A program made the position numbers and the translations under genes. This document shows positions 47,601 through 57,933 of a stretch of DNA of 64,000 bases, piece after piece; the stretch's first letter is position 1; the number at the start of each line of letters is the position of its first letter. The DNA is from Bombardia bombarda (lineage: Eukaryota > Ascomycota > Sordariomycetes > Sordariales > Lasiosphaeriaceae). Location of the stretch: NCBI GenBank assembly GCA_030512295.1, contig JAULSR010000002.1, positions 2,542,001-2,606,000 on the forward strand, given 5' to 3'. The notes under the pieces are model-generated. The model searched no databases. It was not told where the DNA came from and worked only from the letters and a program-made list of their open reading frames with translations.

Positions 47601-50063
47601 CCACATGATCATGCAGCGCAACCAGCTGGCGTGCTACGTGCGCGAGCGCAGCGTCCAGCTGCCGCCCATGAAGCGCAGCACCAATGTCTGCGGCAAGTGC
47701 TACGCGCAGACGTCGTGCTTCATCTACCACAAGCTGGCTGACGACGGCGACGGCGAGAGCAGCGGGCTCGACGCCAAGTTTGACGAGGTGGTCAAGCATC
47801 TGAACCCCACGCACCGCGAGTTTTTCCTGAAATGGGAGGATTTGTTGACGAAGGAGGAGAGGGAGAGCCAGAAGCTGAGGCGGGAGCTGTGGACGATGGT
47901 CAGCGCGGAGAGGGAGAAGCTGGGGAGGTGTTTTGGGAATGTGGTGATTGAGGAGGGGTCGGCGGTGGAGGATAAGGCCGCCGGGGGCGCGATGACGACC
48001 AAGATTAATCGGTTTAGCTATAGCTTTGTCAAGGAGAAGGCGACGCCGGGGTTCTCGTTTTTGGACTCGCAGCTAACGGTGGGCGAGCCGATTGTGGTGT
48101 CGGATGAACAGGGACATTTTGCCCTGGGCATTGGTTATGTTACGGCTGTTAGGAAGCAGCGTATTACAGTGGCGGTGGATAGGAGGCTGCATAATGCGCG
48201 GATTCGGCAGCCTGGGTTTGATGAGGTGGATAATCAGGTGTTTGCGAGCATTATGCAGGTTGGTGGTGGCAGCAGCAGCAGCAGTGCCAGACAAGGAGAT
48301 GGAGGAGAAGCTCCTCATCAGGTGCGCTACCGGCTGGACAAGGACGAGTTCAGCAACGGCATGGCTGCGGTGCGCAACAACCTAGTGCAGGTCATGGCCG
48401 ACGGCCCGTTTGGGTCCAGGGAAATCCGGAAGCTGGTCGTCGACCTCGCGCCGCCGAGGTTCAAGACGATCACGACGCAGTACACCATCCGGGACAAGGA
48501 CGGCCTCAACGTCGACCAGAAGGCAGCCGTCGAGAAGGTCATGAGCGCGAGGGACTACGCGCTGGTGCTGGGCATGCCTGGGACGGGCAAGACAACCACG
48601 ATCGCGCACATCATCCGGGCGCTGGTCGGCCAGGGCAAGACCGTCCTCCTGACCTCCTACACGCACTCAGCCGTAGACAACATCCTGCTCAAGCTCAAGG
48701 ACGAAAAGATCCCCATCCTACGCCTCGGCGCGCCAGCCAAGATTCACCCCGAGGTGCAGGACTTCGTCACGGCCGCAGGCCACCCTATGGGCTCGTTCGA
48801 AGAGATCCAGCGGGCGTGGCACGAGACGCCCATCGTGGCCACGACGTGCCTAGGCGTCAACCACCCCGTCTTCAACGTACGCACGTTCGACTACTGCATA
48901 GTGGACGAGGCGTCGCAGATCACGCTGCCCATCTGCCTGGGCCCGGTCCGGATGGCGCGCACCTTTGTGCTGGTGGGCGACCACAACCAGCTGCCGCCGC
49001 TGGTGCAGAACGAGGAGGCGCGCGTCGGCGGGCTGGACGTCTCGCTGTTCAAGCTGCTCTCGGACACGCACCCGTCGTCGGTCGTCAACCTCGAGCACCA
49101 GTACCGCATGTGCGAGGACATCATGACGCTGTCCAACACGCTCATCTACAAGGGCAGGCTCAAGTGCGGGACCGAGGCGCTGAGGACGGCGAGTTTGTCT
49201 GTGCCGGATATGGACGCGCTGGGGCGGAGGCATTATGATGCGGATTCGTTCAGGTCGGTGGCTGCTTCTCAGCGGAAGCAGCAGACGTCTCCACAGAAGA
49301 GCAGCCCGGTGGCGGTCAGAACAACAACAACAACAACAACAACGACAACAGGCCCGCCTGTCGAGTTTTGTCCCGGCCCGCGCCCCGGCTCCTGCTGGCT
49401 GCGCGACCTGCTCGACCCCTCGGCGCGCGTGCGCTTCGTCAACACGGACCTCCTCCCGCAGAGCCGCGAGGAGGCCAAGGGGAACCGCATCGTCAACCCG
49501 TGCGAGGCGCGCGTGGTGGCGCAGCTCGTCGAGGCGCTGCTCACGGTCGGCGTGCCGGCGGGCGAGATCGGCGTCATGACGCACTACCGCTCGCAGCTGG
49601 CGCTGCTCAAGCACGCGCTGCGCAACAAGGGCGACGCGGCCCGCGCGGTGGAGATGCACACGGCGGACCGGTTCCAGGGGCGCGACAAGGCGGTCGTGGT
49701 GCTGAGCCTGGTGCGCAGCAACGAGGCGTGCAGTATTGGTGAGCTGCTGAAGGACTGGCGGCGGATCAATGTCGCGTTTACGCGGGCGAAGGTCAAGTTG
49801 TTGGTGGTGGGGAGTCGGGGCACGCTGAGGGGGTGCGGGGACGGGGAGATGTTGAGTAAGTTTGTGGGGATGATGGAGGAGAGGGAGTGGGTTTATGATT
49901 TGAGGGAGGGGGCGTTGGACGGGCATGTTTTTGAGGAGGGGGGGATTGCTACGCAGGGGTTGACGGGGACGGTTTTGTCGGGGACGGGGGGGAGGAAGAC
50001 AGGGGCGGGGATGGGGATGGGGATGGGGGAGGATGATGTGGTTGGGAGGCGGGGCTGGGAGGT

Positions 50064-50107
<44 letters not shown>

Positions 50108-50268
50108 AGGATAAGGGGAGGAGGTTGTTGTTTGAGGGGGGGAATAAGAGGAAGGATAAGGGTGCTCGGCCGGAACCGAAGCGAGCGGGGATCGGAGAGC
50201 GTGCCTTGTTGAAGGGCAAGCCGGTGCTCAGGGATATTCTGAATGATATGATGGATGGGATTTACTGA
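44682..50268 (+). CDS. DNA2: DNA replication ATP-dependent helicase/nuclease DNA2
   Basis: Four exons, 44682-44726, 44899-46407, 46494-46589 and 46714-50268, give about 1,734 residues. DNA2 trims Okazaki flaps and resects DNA breaks. The N-terminal ~550 residues are mostly disordered, with an acidic patch. The nuclease has D754, E792 and K794 (GNIDATV, PFEVKTGK) and the four cysteines of a 4Fe-4S cluster: C622, C876, C879 and C885. The superfamily 1B helicase has Walker A GMPGTGKT at 1170-1177, VDEAS at about 1280, GDHNQLPPL, EHQYRM and NVAFTRAK. Three low-complexity inserts interrupt the conserved parts (around 47350-47410, 48262-48310 and 49270-49350). The C-terminal tail holds a Glu-Gly repeat and ends LRDILNDMMDGIY. 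Exon 1 encodes just 15 residues (MPLHKSFSDPNRAAK); the acceptor at 44898 is chosen because TKNKLQAF is a usual DNA2 start motif. Confidence 0.95.
50064..50112 (+). repeat. GAGGGT hexamer repeat encoding Glu-Gly
   Basis: About eight consecutive GAGGGT units encode an alternating Glu-Gly stretch in the DNA2 C-terminal tail. The unit length keeps frame. Confidence 0.9.
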
Positions 50269-51015
50269 GCGAGCGAGGGAGAGAAGGTTAGGGGAATATG
50301 AGAGAGGGGTTTATTTGGGTTATCACGGTTTGATATGGATTACTGGGTTGGCTGATTGGTGCCGGGTTTGGCGGCGTGGCACGAAATATCCATCAATGGT
50401 TTTCGTTAACTCATAGCAGGTTAGGTTAGGTTAAGCAGCATGAGCGGGCATGTTTAGTATAGGTAGACGAGGAGATGGGATTGGATTTGGTTGATTCTTA
50501 TGATGGGTTGTTCAGTCACATCCATGGTGCCCATTCTCGATGCCTAGCAACCAATGACGATGCGTGTCCCAACGTAGTTGGCCAGCAATAATAGTTCTTA
50601 TCGTTCCCTTTTATTGCAAGCAAGCAGTCATTGCCGTTACATGCCTCTCGTTTTATCACGCTGAATTCATGAAGATTTGTTTACTTTTGGCCTAACATGG
50701 AAGGTTATCATCAATTCAGGATGATGATTAATGAGTGGCACCGGCTCGGCTTCTGACACTGACATGGCCCGAAGACAGGGATGCAAGGTCGGTCCTCGGC
50801 AACACCCCGCCACGAACTGCAGCCATAAACGTGCCAAGACTTGGGGGCTGCAGTGACATCAGTGCTACACCCACCACCACATCAGGCGCGCATACCTTAG
50901 CTATCGAGGTACCTCTAATTTCTATCCCGTCCCATTTCCCATGTAAATAATCAACACCAATACACCCAGCCATCCGGAAAGCCTACTCTATCATCCATCC
51001 CTCCCCTCGCCCACA
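50269..51015. other. intergenic region between DNA2 and seipin
   Basis: Both genes run rightward. A short GGTTA(G) run lies near 50418-50436. It is too short to be telomeric. No gene was seen. Confidence 0.6.
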
Positions 51016-52446
51016 ATGGAAGTCGACCGCTTCCGCCGCCGCCTTAGCAGCAGCAACAAAACAGGCGACCCATCGGCTGCACCACTGCGCAACAATGAGA
51101 ACAACCTCCAACAGCTAGACGACTGGGCAGCAGCAGCGTCCCCTTACGTGACGGAAACAGCAGAGACAGCCTGGGGCTACGCCATCGACATGTACTACGC
51201 CCTCACCTCCAAGGCCGCGCAAAAGACGGTGCTCAACACAGCCCTGTTCGTCACCACGTCGACGGTGCTCTACGCCCTCGCCGCCGTCGGCTACCTCTTC
51301 TTCTACCACGAGTACCTGCCCAACCAGGTCACGACGGTGCCGGTGCATCTGCAGTACGGCTACGGGCGGAACCCCTACGGCGTCGCGTCGCTGGCGGCGG
51401 CCAACCTCAAGGCGCAGCAGCCGTATGATATATATGTGTCGCTGACGGTGCCGCGCTCGCCGGCGAATCTGGAAAGAGGGAACTTTATGGTGGCTGTGCG
51501 GTTGCTGGACGGGCCGTTGGGGCTGGAGATGGATGGCGGCGGGGGTAATGCTGGGGACAATGATGGCTACGGCAGCCCGCCACCGCTTGTCCACCCTGAC
51601 TTACCTGCCGCGGCGCTCGTGTCCGCCAGGAATAGCAAGGCTCTTTACTCGGCTACCCGCCCGACTTTGATCCCGTACACGCACCCGCTGGTGGCGCTCG
51701 CGTCGCGCGTGCTGTTCTTGGCTTACCACGTCGTCTACCCGCACGCGTCCGAGACGACGACGCTCGTGGTGAGCATGGCGGAGCGGCTGGCCTTTGGTGG
51801 TGGACCGCAAGGCGGAGGAGAGCAGGGACGACTGCCGACGAGTATCTTGGTTGAGGTGCAGGCGGGCGGCCAGCCGACGCCGCTGCAGGTGTACGAGGCG
51901 CACGTGACGCTGGCGGCCAAGCTGGGCGGTCTGCGCTGGTTCATGTTCCGGTACAGGTGGACGGCGTTTGCCGCCCTCACGGGCGTGTTTTGGGCGATGG
52001 AGATAGGGCTGCTGGGGCTGGCGTGGCTGGCGTTGACGGCGTATTTTGGGGTGAGGTTTGCGGAGGAGGATGGGGTCGAGGGAGGGGATGGACAGGGAGA
52101 AAGAATGGTGACAGTTAAGAAGGAGGGTGAGATGTCGGATACGGAGAGGACGTTTCCGAGTACGAGCAAGCAGCCGCCGTTGAAGTTTGAAGGAAGGGTG
52201 GGTATCAAGCAGGAGGAGGGTGTTGGCGCTGGCGCTGGTGGGGAGGCGGGGTTTTTCCCGGTTGTGGGAGGGCCGGGTGCGGATGCGGACGATGAGGATG
52301 ATGAGGATGAGGAGGAGGAGGGGGAGGCAACTGGGTATGGGTCTGGCTGGCGGGATTCGGGCATTGGGACGAGTTATAGCGACCATGTGAGTCGGGAGGG
52401 GGCGAGGAAGAGGTCCTCTGGGAAACGGTCGGCTGGGGGGAGGTAA
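51016..52446 (+). CDS. SEI1: seipin, lipid-droplet biogenesis protein
   Basis: A single exon of 476 residues. Seipin sits in the ER at lipid-droplet contact sites and organises droplet formation. The layout matches: a cytoplasmic N terminus, membrane segment one at about residues 74-99 (ALFVTTSTVLYALAAVGYLF), a lumenal beta-sandwich region with YDIYVSLTVPRSPANLERGNFMV-like sequence (read in two parts) and HPLVALASRVLFLAYHVV, membrane segment two at about 316-346 (TGVFWAMEIGLLGLAWLAL), and a long acidic, disordered cytoplasmic tail. A Gly-rich insert (about residues 174-192) interrupts the lumenal domain. The start is the first in-frame ATG after an in-frame stop-containing leader. The coding strand shifts from C-rich to G-rich, resets near 51570, and shifts again. 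Confidence 0.9.
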   Translation: MEVDRFRRRLSSSNKTGDPSAAPLRNNENNLQQLDDWAAAASPYVTETAETAWGYAIDMYYALTSKAAQKTVLNTALFVTTSTVLYALAAVGYLFFYHEYLPNQVTTVPVHLQYGYGRNPYGVASLAAANLKAQQPYDIYVSLTVPRSPANLERGNFMVAVRLLDGPLGLEMDGGGGNAGDNDGYGSPPPLVHPDLPAAALVSARNSKALYSATRPTLIPYTHPLVALASRVLFLAYHVVYPHASETTTLVVSMAERLAFGGGPQGGGEQGRLPTSILVEVQAGGQPTPLQVYEAHVTLAAKLGGLRWFMFRYRWTAFAALTGVFWAMEIGLLGLAWLALTAYFGVRFAEEDGVEGGDGQGERMVTVKKEGEMSDTERTFPSTSKQPPLKFEGRVGIKQEEGVGAGAGGEAGFFPVVGGPGADADDEDDEDEEEEGEATGYGSGWRDSGIGTSYSDHVSREGARKRSSGKRSAGGR

Positions 52447-54165
52447 TGAGGGGGTATGCTCTTGTTAATAGCTCAAGGATCCTAGGGTATTAGGGATTCT
52501 GAGTTTGGGGGAATGGGGCGGAGGTTTAATGTTTATTGTTTATGCATGTATTATTTCGTGGAGCCGGCTGGCCGGGCTCTATGATAGGGGGTTTCATAGG
52601 TAAGGTAGTGTTAGACATACCCGTGGAAAGGGCAATTAGACTTGTGTTATAATTATTTTGGTGAGTTTATTCCATTGACAATGTAAGGTATATAAGCATA
52701 GGCATCCATTACTCCGAGACGGCATATGCTCCTTAGCAAGACAAGACATCATCCACAGTCACTCACCGGTTGGTCGCCTGTGTCTAGTATTCAGTTAGGG
52801 AGGTAGTTAATCGTAGTCAAAGACTGCGGTCACGTATTCTAAAATTGGACCAGAGGGTGAATGTCTGCTATGAGCACACGTGTTGAGATTGTTTGGGTAT
52901 AGATGAGGTGGCATTTATAGGTGTGGAAATTATGATAAGATGTGGTGGTAAGATTTTACTAACATCGATTCGCCGAGAACAAGATAGTTGAAGATGAAAC
53001 TGAAGGCTGAAAATCACCGAAAAGTTGGACGTCTCACCATGACTCTGCCCCCTCAGTACGAAGTACCTCCCGTGACTGACTTTTATCTCGCTAGGTCATC
53101 AGGCGCCGCCGGCTTGACACTGCCAGCTCATAGGTATGCTGTTGGACTTCGTCTTATCTTGTCAGGCACTATCGCGGTACTTGGACAGAAGATGGAGGAC
53201 GCTGGAAAAGAGCCTGACCAAAAAAGAGGCGCAGCGTCCATTGGCGTGACGGCATTTGACTGACGGCTTGGCTTGCCTGGTGGGGTGGTCAGTGCGGAGC
53301 TGCTCAACAAGTCACAAGCGACCTTGCACACGTGTGGTCCGTGTGGGGTATGAGGATTGTGGACCTTTATCTGCCAAAGAATGGACGGCCTGGATTGGCC
53401 AAGACGACGCAGGACGCAGCAACCAGAACTACCTTCTCCACTCGCGGAATCATGCTGCCCTGCCCGCAGCCTCATATTCCGGCCGGTCAACCTCTCCGCG
53501 GAGCACGCTGGACCGTTTAAACGACGCCTACCAGTACAGTACATGGAGTTTAAGCTTGGGCGACAAGAGCAGTACACTTTGGTGGCTTCGAGCTGCCTCT
53601 GCTTCTGCTGTTGCGTGCTCGACGTCTGATTTGCGGCGCTGAACCACCCTTACCCCCGCCCTGTTTTGCTTTCCCTTCGGTGCCTGGCCCAACCAACCCC
53701 TCTCTAAAACCCGTCTATAACAGCGCTGAAGGCCGACCAAGCCCTCCCCCCCCCAGATTGCACACATGCCCCGAACTTTGTGGTCGTCGTGAACCTCACA
53801 ATCGCCAACACGAACCTACACCCAGTGCCGTGGATACTTAAAACGGGCTGCGCAGATTGTTATTGGGCAGGAGCAAAAGGAGATTGTCTTTGGCTCCAAC
53901 ATTCAAGATTGGTTGAGGCGCTGTCTGTGCAACGGACCCCCCTCGCTCCCGCCTCCCGACGCCGCCCTGTCAACGGATTAGGATTACGTCCCTGCTTTTT
54001 TTTTTCCACCACTACAAAAAACTACTTAGACGTCACCTCAAGCCTGTCCACCCATTCTGCACAACCTCTCGCATATCGTCGCCCATCTGGTCTGAGGTTT
54101 TGCCCCTGCCGCCCCGCCGCTTGTCTGACCGAGAAAGCAAGCACAAAGACAGCCCGACACGCATC
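52447..54165. other. 1.7 kb intergenic region
   Basis: It holds the seipin 3' region and the promoter and 5' untranslated region of the next gene. CT/CCC-rich sequence precedes the ATG at 54166. Open frames of up to 130 codons here have no recognisable domain or splice support. Confidence 0.55.
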
Positions 54166-56145
54166 ATGCCCTGCTTCAAGGGCATCGCGGTGAGCATCCA
54201 CGCGAATGGAGTCCCGCTGCCCGAGCACGGCGTGCAGAAACAGTCGCGTGTCTCGCGAATCAACACATATATCCCCGTGCCCCAGCCCCAGCTGAGCGGC
54301 GACTCCAACAAGCCCGAGGCCGCAAAATTCGCCATCTCAATCACCCTGCTCACCCCCGGTCTCGCCATCCCCTACTCGACCCCGCGAGCCACCGACACCA
54401 ACCCCTATCCGAAGCCTCAGTTTGTCGGCAACTTGCCCTCGACTACGGGAGAGAGGGGCAAGTACCATGGCGTCGTCGGCCCCTACGTCCCCATGACCAA
54501 CAGCGAGAGCGAGACAATTGCAGCATACATATACTTTGACGGCCGCGCCAAGGAGGAGGTAGCCACGTTATTGCGCCCTGGCGAGGAGACGTGGGTCAAT
54601 AGTCGATGGGTCCAGGTGCCCAGCTCCGAAGGCGGCGGGCTCGCCGAGCGCGAGTTCCTGTTTCGCGAAGTCGGTTTGGAAAGGTGGCTCAACGGTCTGG
54701 ATCTCCAAGGACATGACGCTGCCGAGAAGCTCGAGAAACGTAGACAAAAGTTTGAGAAGCGCAGGAGACGGCAAAAGGCTATCACCGAGGATATTCCCGA
54801 CATGGACACCGACTCGCCCAGCCAGCCGCGCGCCGCTGGCACCCTCCGATACGGTAACGACGACAAGACCCCCGTCGAGGCGGTCTTTGACGGAGAAGAC
54901 TCGCTCTCCTCATCCGATGACGACGACGACGAGCCACCAGAGGCTACGGGCCAGATCAAAGTAGCCATGTTTCGCGTCATTGCATCGGGCGAGATCAAAA
55001 AGGGCGAGTACTCTCCGCAGTTCGACGCCCACGACGACGACGACGATTCCGAGGGTGGTAACAAGACTGCCGCGAATGGAATCGATGCCGATGTAGAGCA
55101 CACGACCAGTTTTGCCAAGCCGAAGACGCTCGACCCAAAGACGATCAGTACCCAGACAGTAACTGGCATTGATGGACCCGACAAGCCCTACGCCGTGTTT
55201 ACATTTTTCTACCGTGGAGAGCGTAAGTAGCAGCTCCTGCAGCTGGATTTCTAGCCAAATGCCCGGGGGGAGGGGGGGGGGGCCTGTGTACTAACTGAAC
55301 TGGACAGGTCAACTCCAAAAGATGGGCGTCATGGCTCCGACAAAGGCACCGCCGGCTACACCAGCGTCTGTTAAGCGACGGTCAGGCCAGCTCGACTTTT
55401 CTAATCTCGGCCCGCTCAAGACTAGCGGGACTGTTGGGTTTTCGACATTCCGCGACGGTGAGACGCAATCGGCGCGTAAGAAGTTGCGAAAGAAGAGCAT
55501 TGGAGGAGGTGCGGCTATGGACGAAGATAGCGAAGAGGACGATGACGATGACGAAAAGGACGAAATTCTTCCCAAGATGGATGAGGACGTGGACGCTAAG
55601 TACGACAAGTCCAAACTCGGTCCGGAGGATGCAAAGTTTACTGGCGAGCTGGCCGATGGCGTGAATCGCATTCGTGTATGCTATTTACTAAACCCCTATT
55701 CTTACTTTGTGAGGGATTTGTTCTAACCAACTTGCAGTTGAAACGGGCACATTCCGCGGATCCAGACAGCGCCGCCAGCTCGAGGAAGTCCCCCAGCACC
55801 GGGCCTCTATCCGGCGAAGCAACCCCGCCCGAGGGCATTAACAAGCCCTTCTTGGGCAGCGGCCTGTCTTCGGCCGCTGTGTTCGGCAAGAGTCTGCCCG
55901 AGGATAGCGTCATCGGCAGCCCCATGAAGAAGGCGCGGCCCAGTATCAGCGGCGAGATCCCCGAGGTCAAGATCGGCGGGGCCAACAACGTGGGCGGGAG
56001 TAGTGGCAGCAGCAGCGCAAGCTTCCCCTCCGCTCTCGGGGATGTACTCGCAAAGGCAGAGGCTATTAAGGAGGATCAGGTCAAGCAGGAGCAACAGCAG
56101 CTCTCGCCGCTGACGGTCAAGGAAGAGATGGAGGAAGAATTATAG
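54166..56145 (+). CDS. DUF7918-type protein of unknown function
   Basis: Three exons, 54166-55222, 55308-55675 and 55738-56145, give 610 residues. The start MPCFKGIAVSIHANG and the paired end of the domain PYAVFTFFYRGERQLQKMGVM, the latter formed across the first intron, match the fungal DUF7918 layout. The domain is about 390 residues here because it carries charged inserts (an Arg/Lys block at about 190-205 and Asp runs). The tail is Ser/Pro-rich and contains basic clusters (ARKKLRKKS, MKKARPS) that could direct it to the nucleus. Function is unknown. The intron at 55223-55307 contains a G-run of about 11. This gene does not show the C-to-G composition gradient of its neighbours. Confidence 0.78.
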
Positions 56146-57933
56146 ATGGCGTGGCATTAAGATTACGCTTATGTCAGCCATCTGGATTCCATGTCCTCTT
56201 TCTTACTTTCTTTCCTTTTGCCTATCTCTGTCTACCTACCTTGTTTCTCTTTTTTCTTCACCTTTTTTTTTCCTGACTGAAGATGTCCTGTCCACCATCT
56301 GATCTGTCTTGTCTGGGTACACCTTGGGGCTTTTTATCTATAAAGAGAGAGCGGCGCTGCATTTGTCCACAAAAAAAAGGATTGATCCTAAGCGTTGTCT
56401 GTCTTGTCTGTCTGTCTGTCTTTTTAAAATGGATATGAAGCGTTGTCCTTGCTCTGGACAGAAAGCAGCGTTGTCTGGCAGAAAAAAGCAAAGTATCGTC
56501 TGTGCCTACCTGCCTGTCACTGCCTGTCTGGTTCTGGGCCACCGTTGGGAAGAGGGAAGAAGAGGAGGCTCGTTTCACTAGTTGATTGTCTGCTAGTCAG
56601 CAAGTCAGCGAGTGGCAGATGGTTATGACAACAAAAAACAGACTTTGATATATCTTTTACTTTTCCAGTATCGGAGAGATAGACGAAAGGGGTTGGTTGC
56701 AGCTGGCTGACGGGGCAGGCGGGTGGTGGGAGGTGGTACGAGAAAGGGACAGTGGGTAGGATAATAAGACCTTCTACCACCACTACTACGACTACTACTA
56801 CTGGGACCGCTGCTGCTGCCCGTTCTTGACTTGAGATATCTGTTGTCGGTTAGCCATCCGGGGAAGGTTGGTTCAGTATACGGTTTAGTCGGTATATGTA
56901 GTAGTATATTCTACATAGCTCCACTCACGCGGAAGCAGCAGGACAGGTAGCGGATATACATAAGAGAAAGATAAACAAACTTGTACGGCAAGGCTACCTA
57001 CGTACCTGGGCTTTGTGGTACGCATATGTGCGCGCCTTCGTACGTGGGTGCGTCTTGTGTAACGGCGGCTAGCTAGCTGGTAGCTTCTTTGCGATTGTGC
57101 AATAGTAGATGGGGATGGGGATGGATGGAACGGGAGAAGTACGAAGGGGAGAGAGGGAAAAAAGAACGATAACAAACATCATCTTCACAAGAACTACATA
57201 CAATATCTCCCCGAAGACCTAAGGTGAAGCATTTGGGTAGGCTCAAAAGGCAATCTGCTTACCCACCCGTACCATATGGTACCCAATTTAACTACCTGTA
57301 TACCTAAGAAATTTCGATACCAATACACGAAATATATGAACAATAAACTCATGCTCATTGCTGTTAATATGTTTGTTGTTTTCGGTCAGCTCATCCTCGA
57401 TCTACTCAGGGCTACACAACGAACCCAGCTACGTAATCACCTTCTCGTTGTGGTTAAACTCAGGTAAGGTACCATATCTGAATGCAACGCTGCAAGGTAC
57501 GAATAGAGAATGTATGTACGCAAGCTCGCGAGCAGCTGGCAGGCACGTAGAGCTATTGAGTCACCACCGAACCACCATTTGTAGGGTTAATCAACCTAGC
57601 CTCTCGCCTACATACATTAACTCAGCTGTGCAAACGCGAGTCCTAGATGAGGTGATGTGTGTTGGATGACTAAGTTGATGCTGTTGGTTCTTAGGGAAAT
57701 AAAGAGACATTGGAATGCCACCACCACTGGTCAAAAAGACGTCAATCGCGTCCTACGACTTTCGATTCTGATTGAAAGTGTAGTCTTTCATGCACAAATA
57801 ATAGACTTGTACCATAAAAAACCGGAGTCAAATCAACTGGTTAGGCAATTGTCGCCTGTTATAAGTAGTGACCCCCAATCCCAGTGTCAGCCCCTTTTTC
57901 AACAATCACTAAGACAGTCTCATTAGCTTCTAC
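56146..57933. other. 1.8 kb intergenic region
   Basis: It follows the stop at 56145 and precedes the gene at 57934. TGTC tetranucleotide repeats lie at about 56396-56422, and TAC/ACTACT repeats lie near 56775-56800. No gene or RNA was recognised. Confidence 0.55.

Noticed and set aside
48850..49926. 358-codon open frame antisense to DNA2
   Set aside because: It is a shadow of the helicase domain, rich in Arg/His/Gln, with no family likeness.
50418..50436. GGTTA/GGTTAG run resembling telomere repeats
   Set aside because: Only about two to three imperfect units, in an internal intergenic region.
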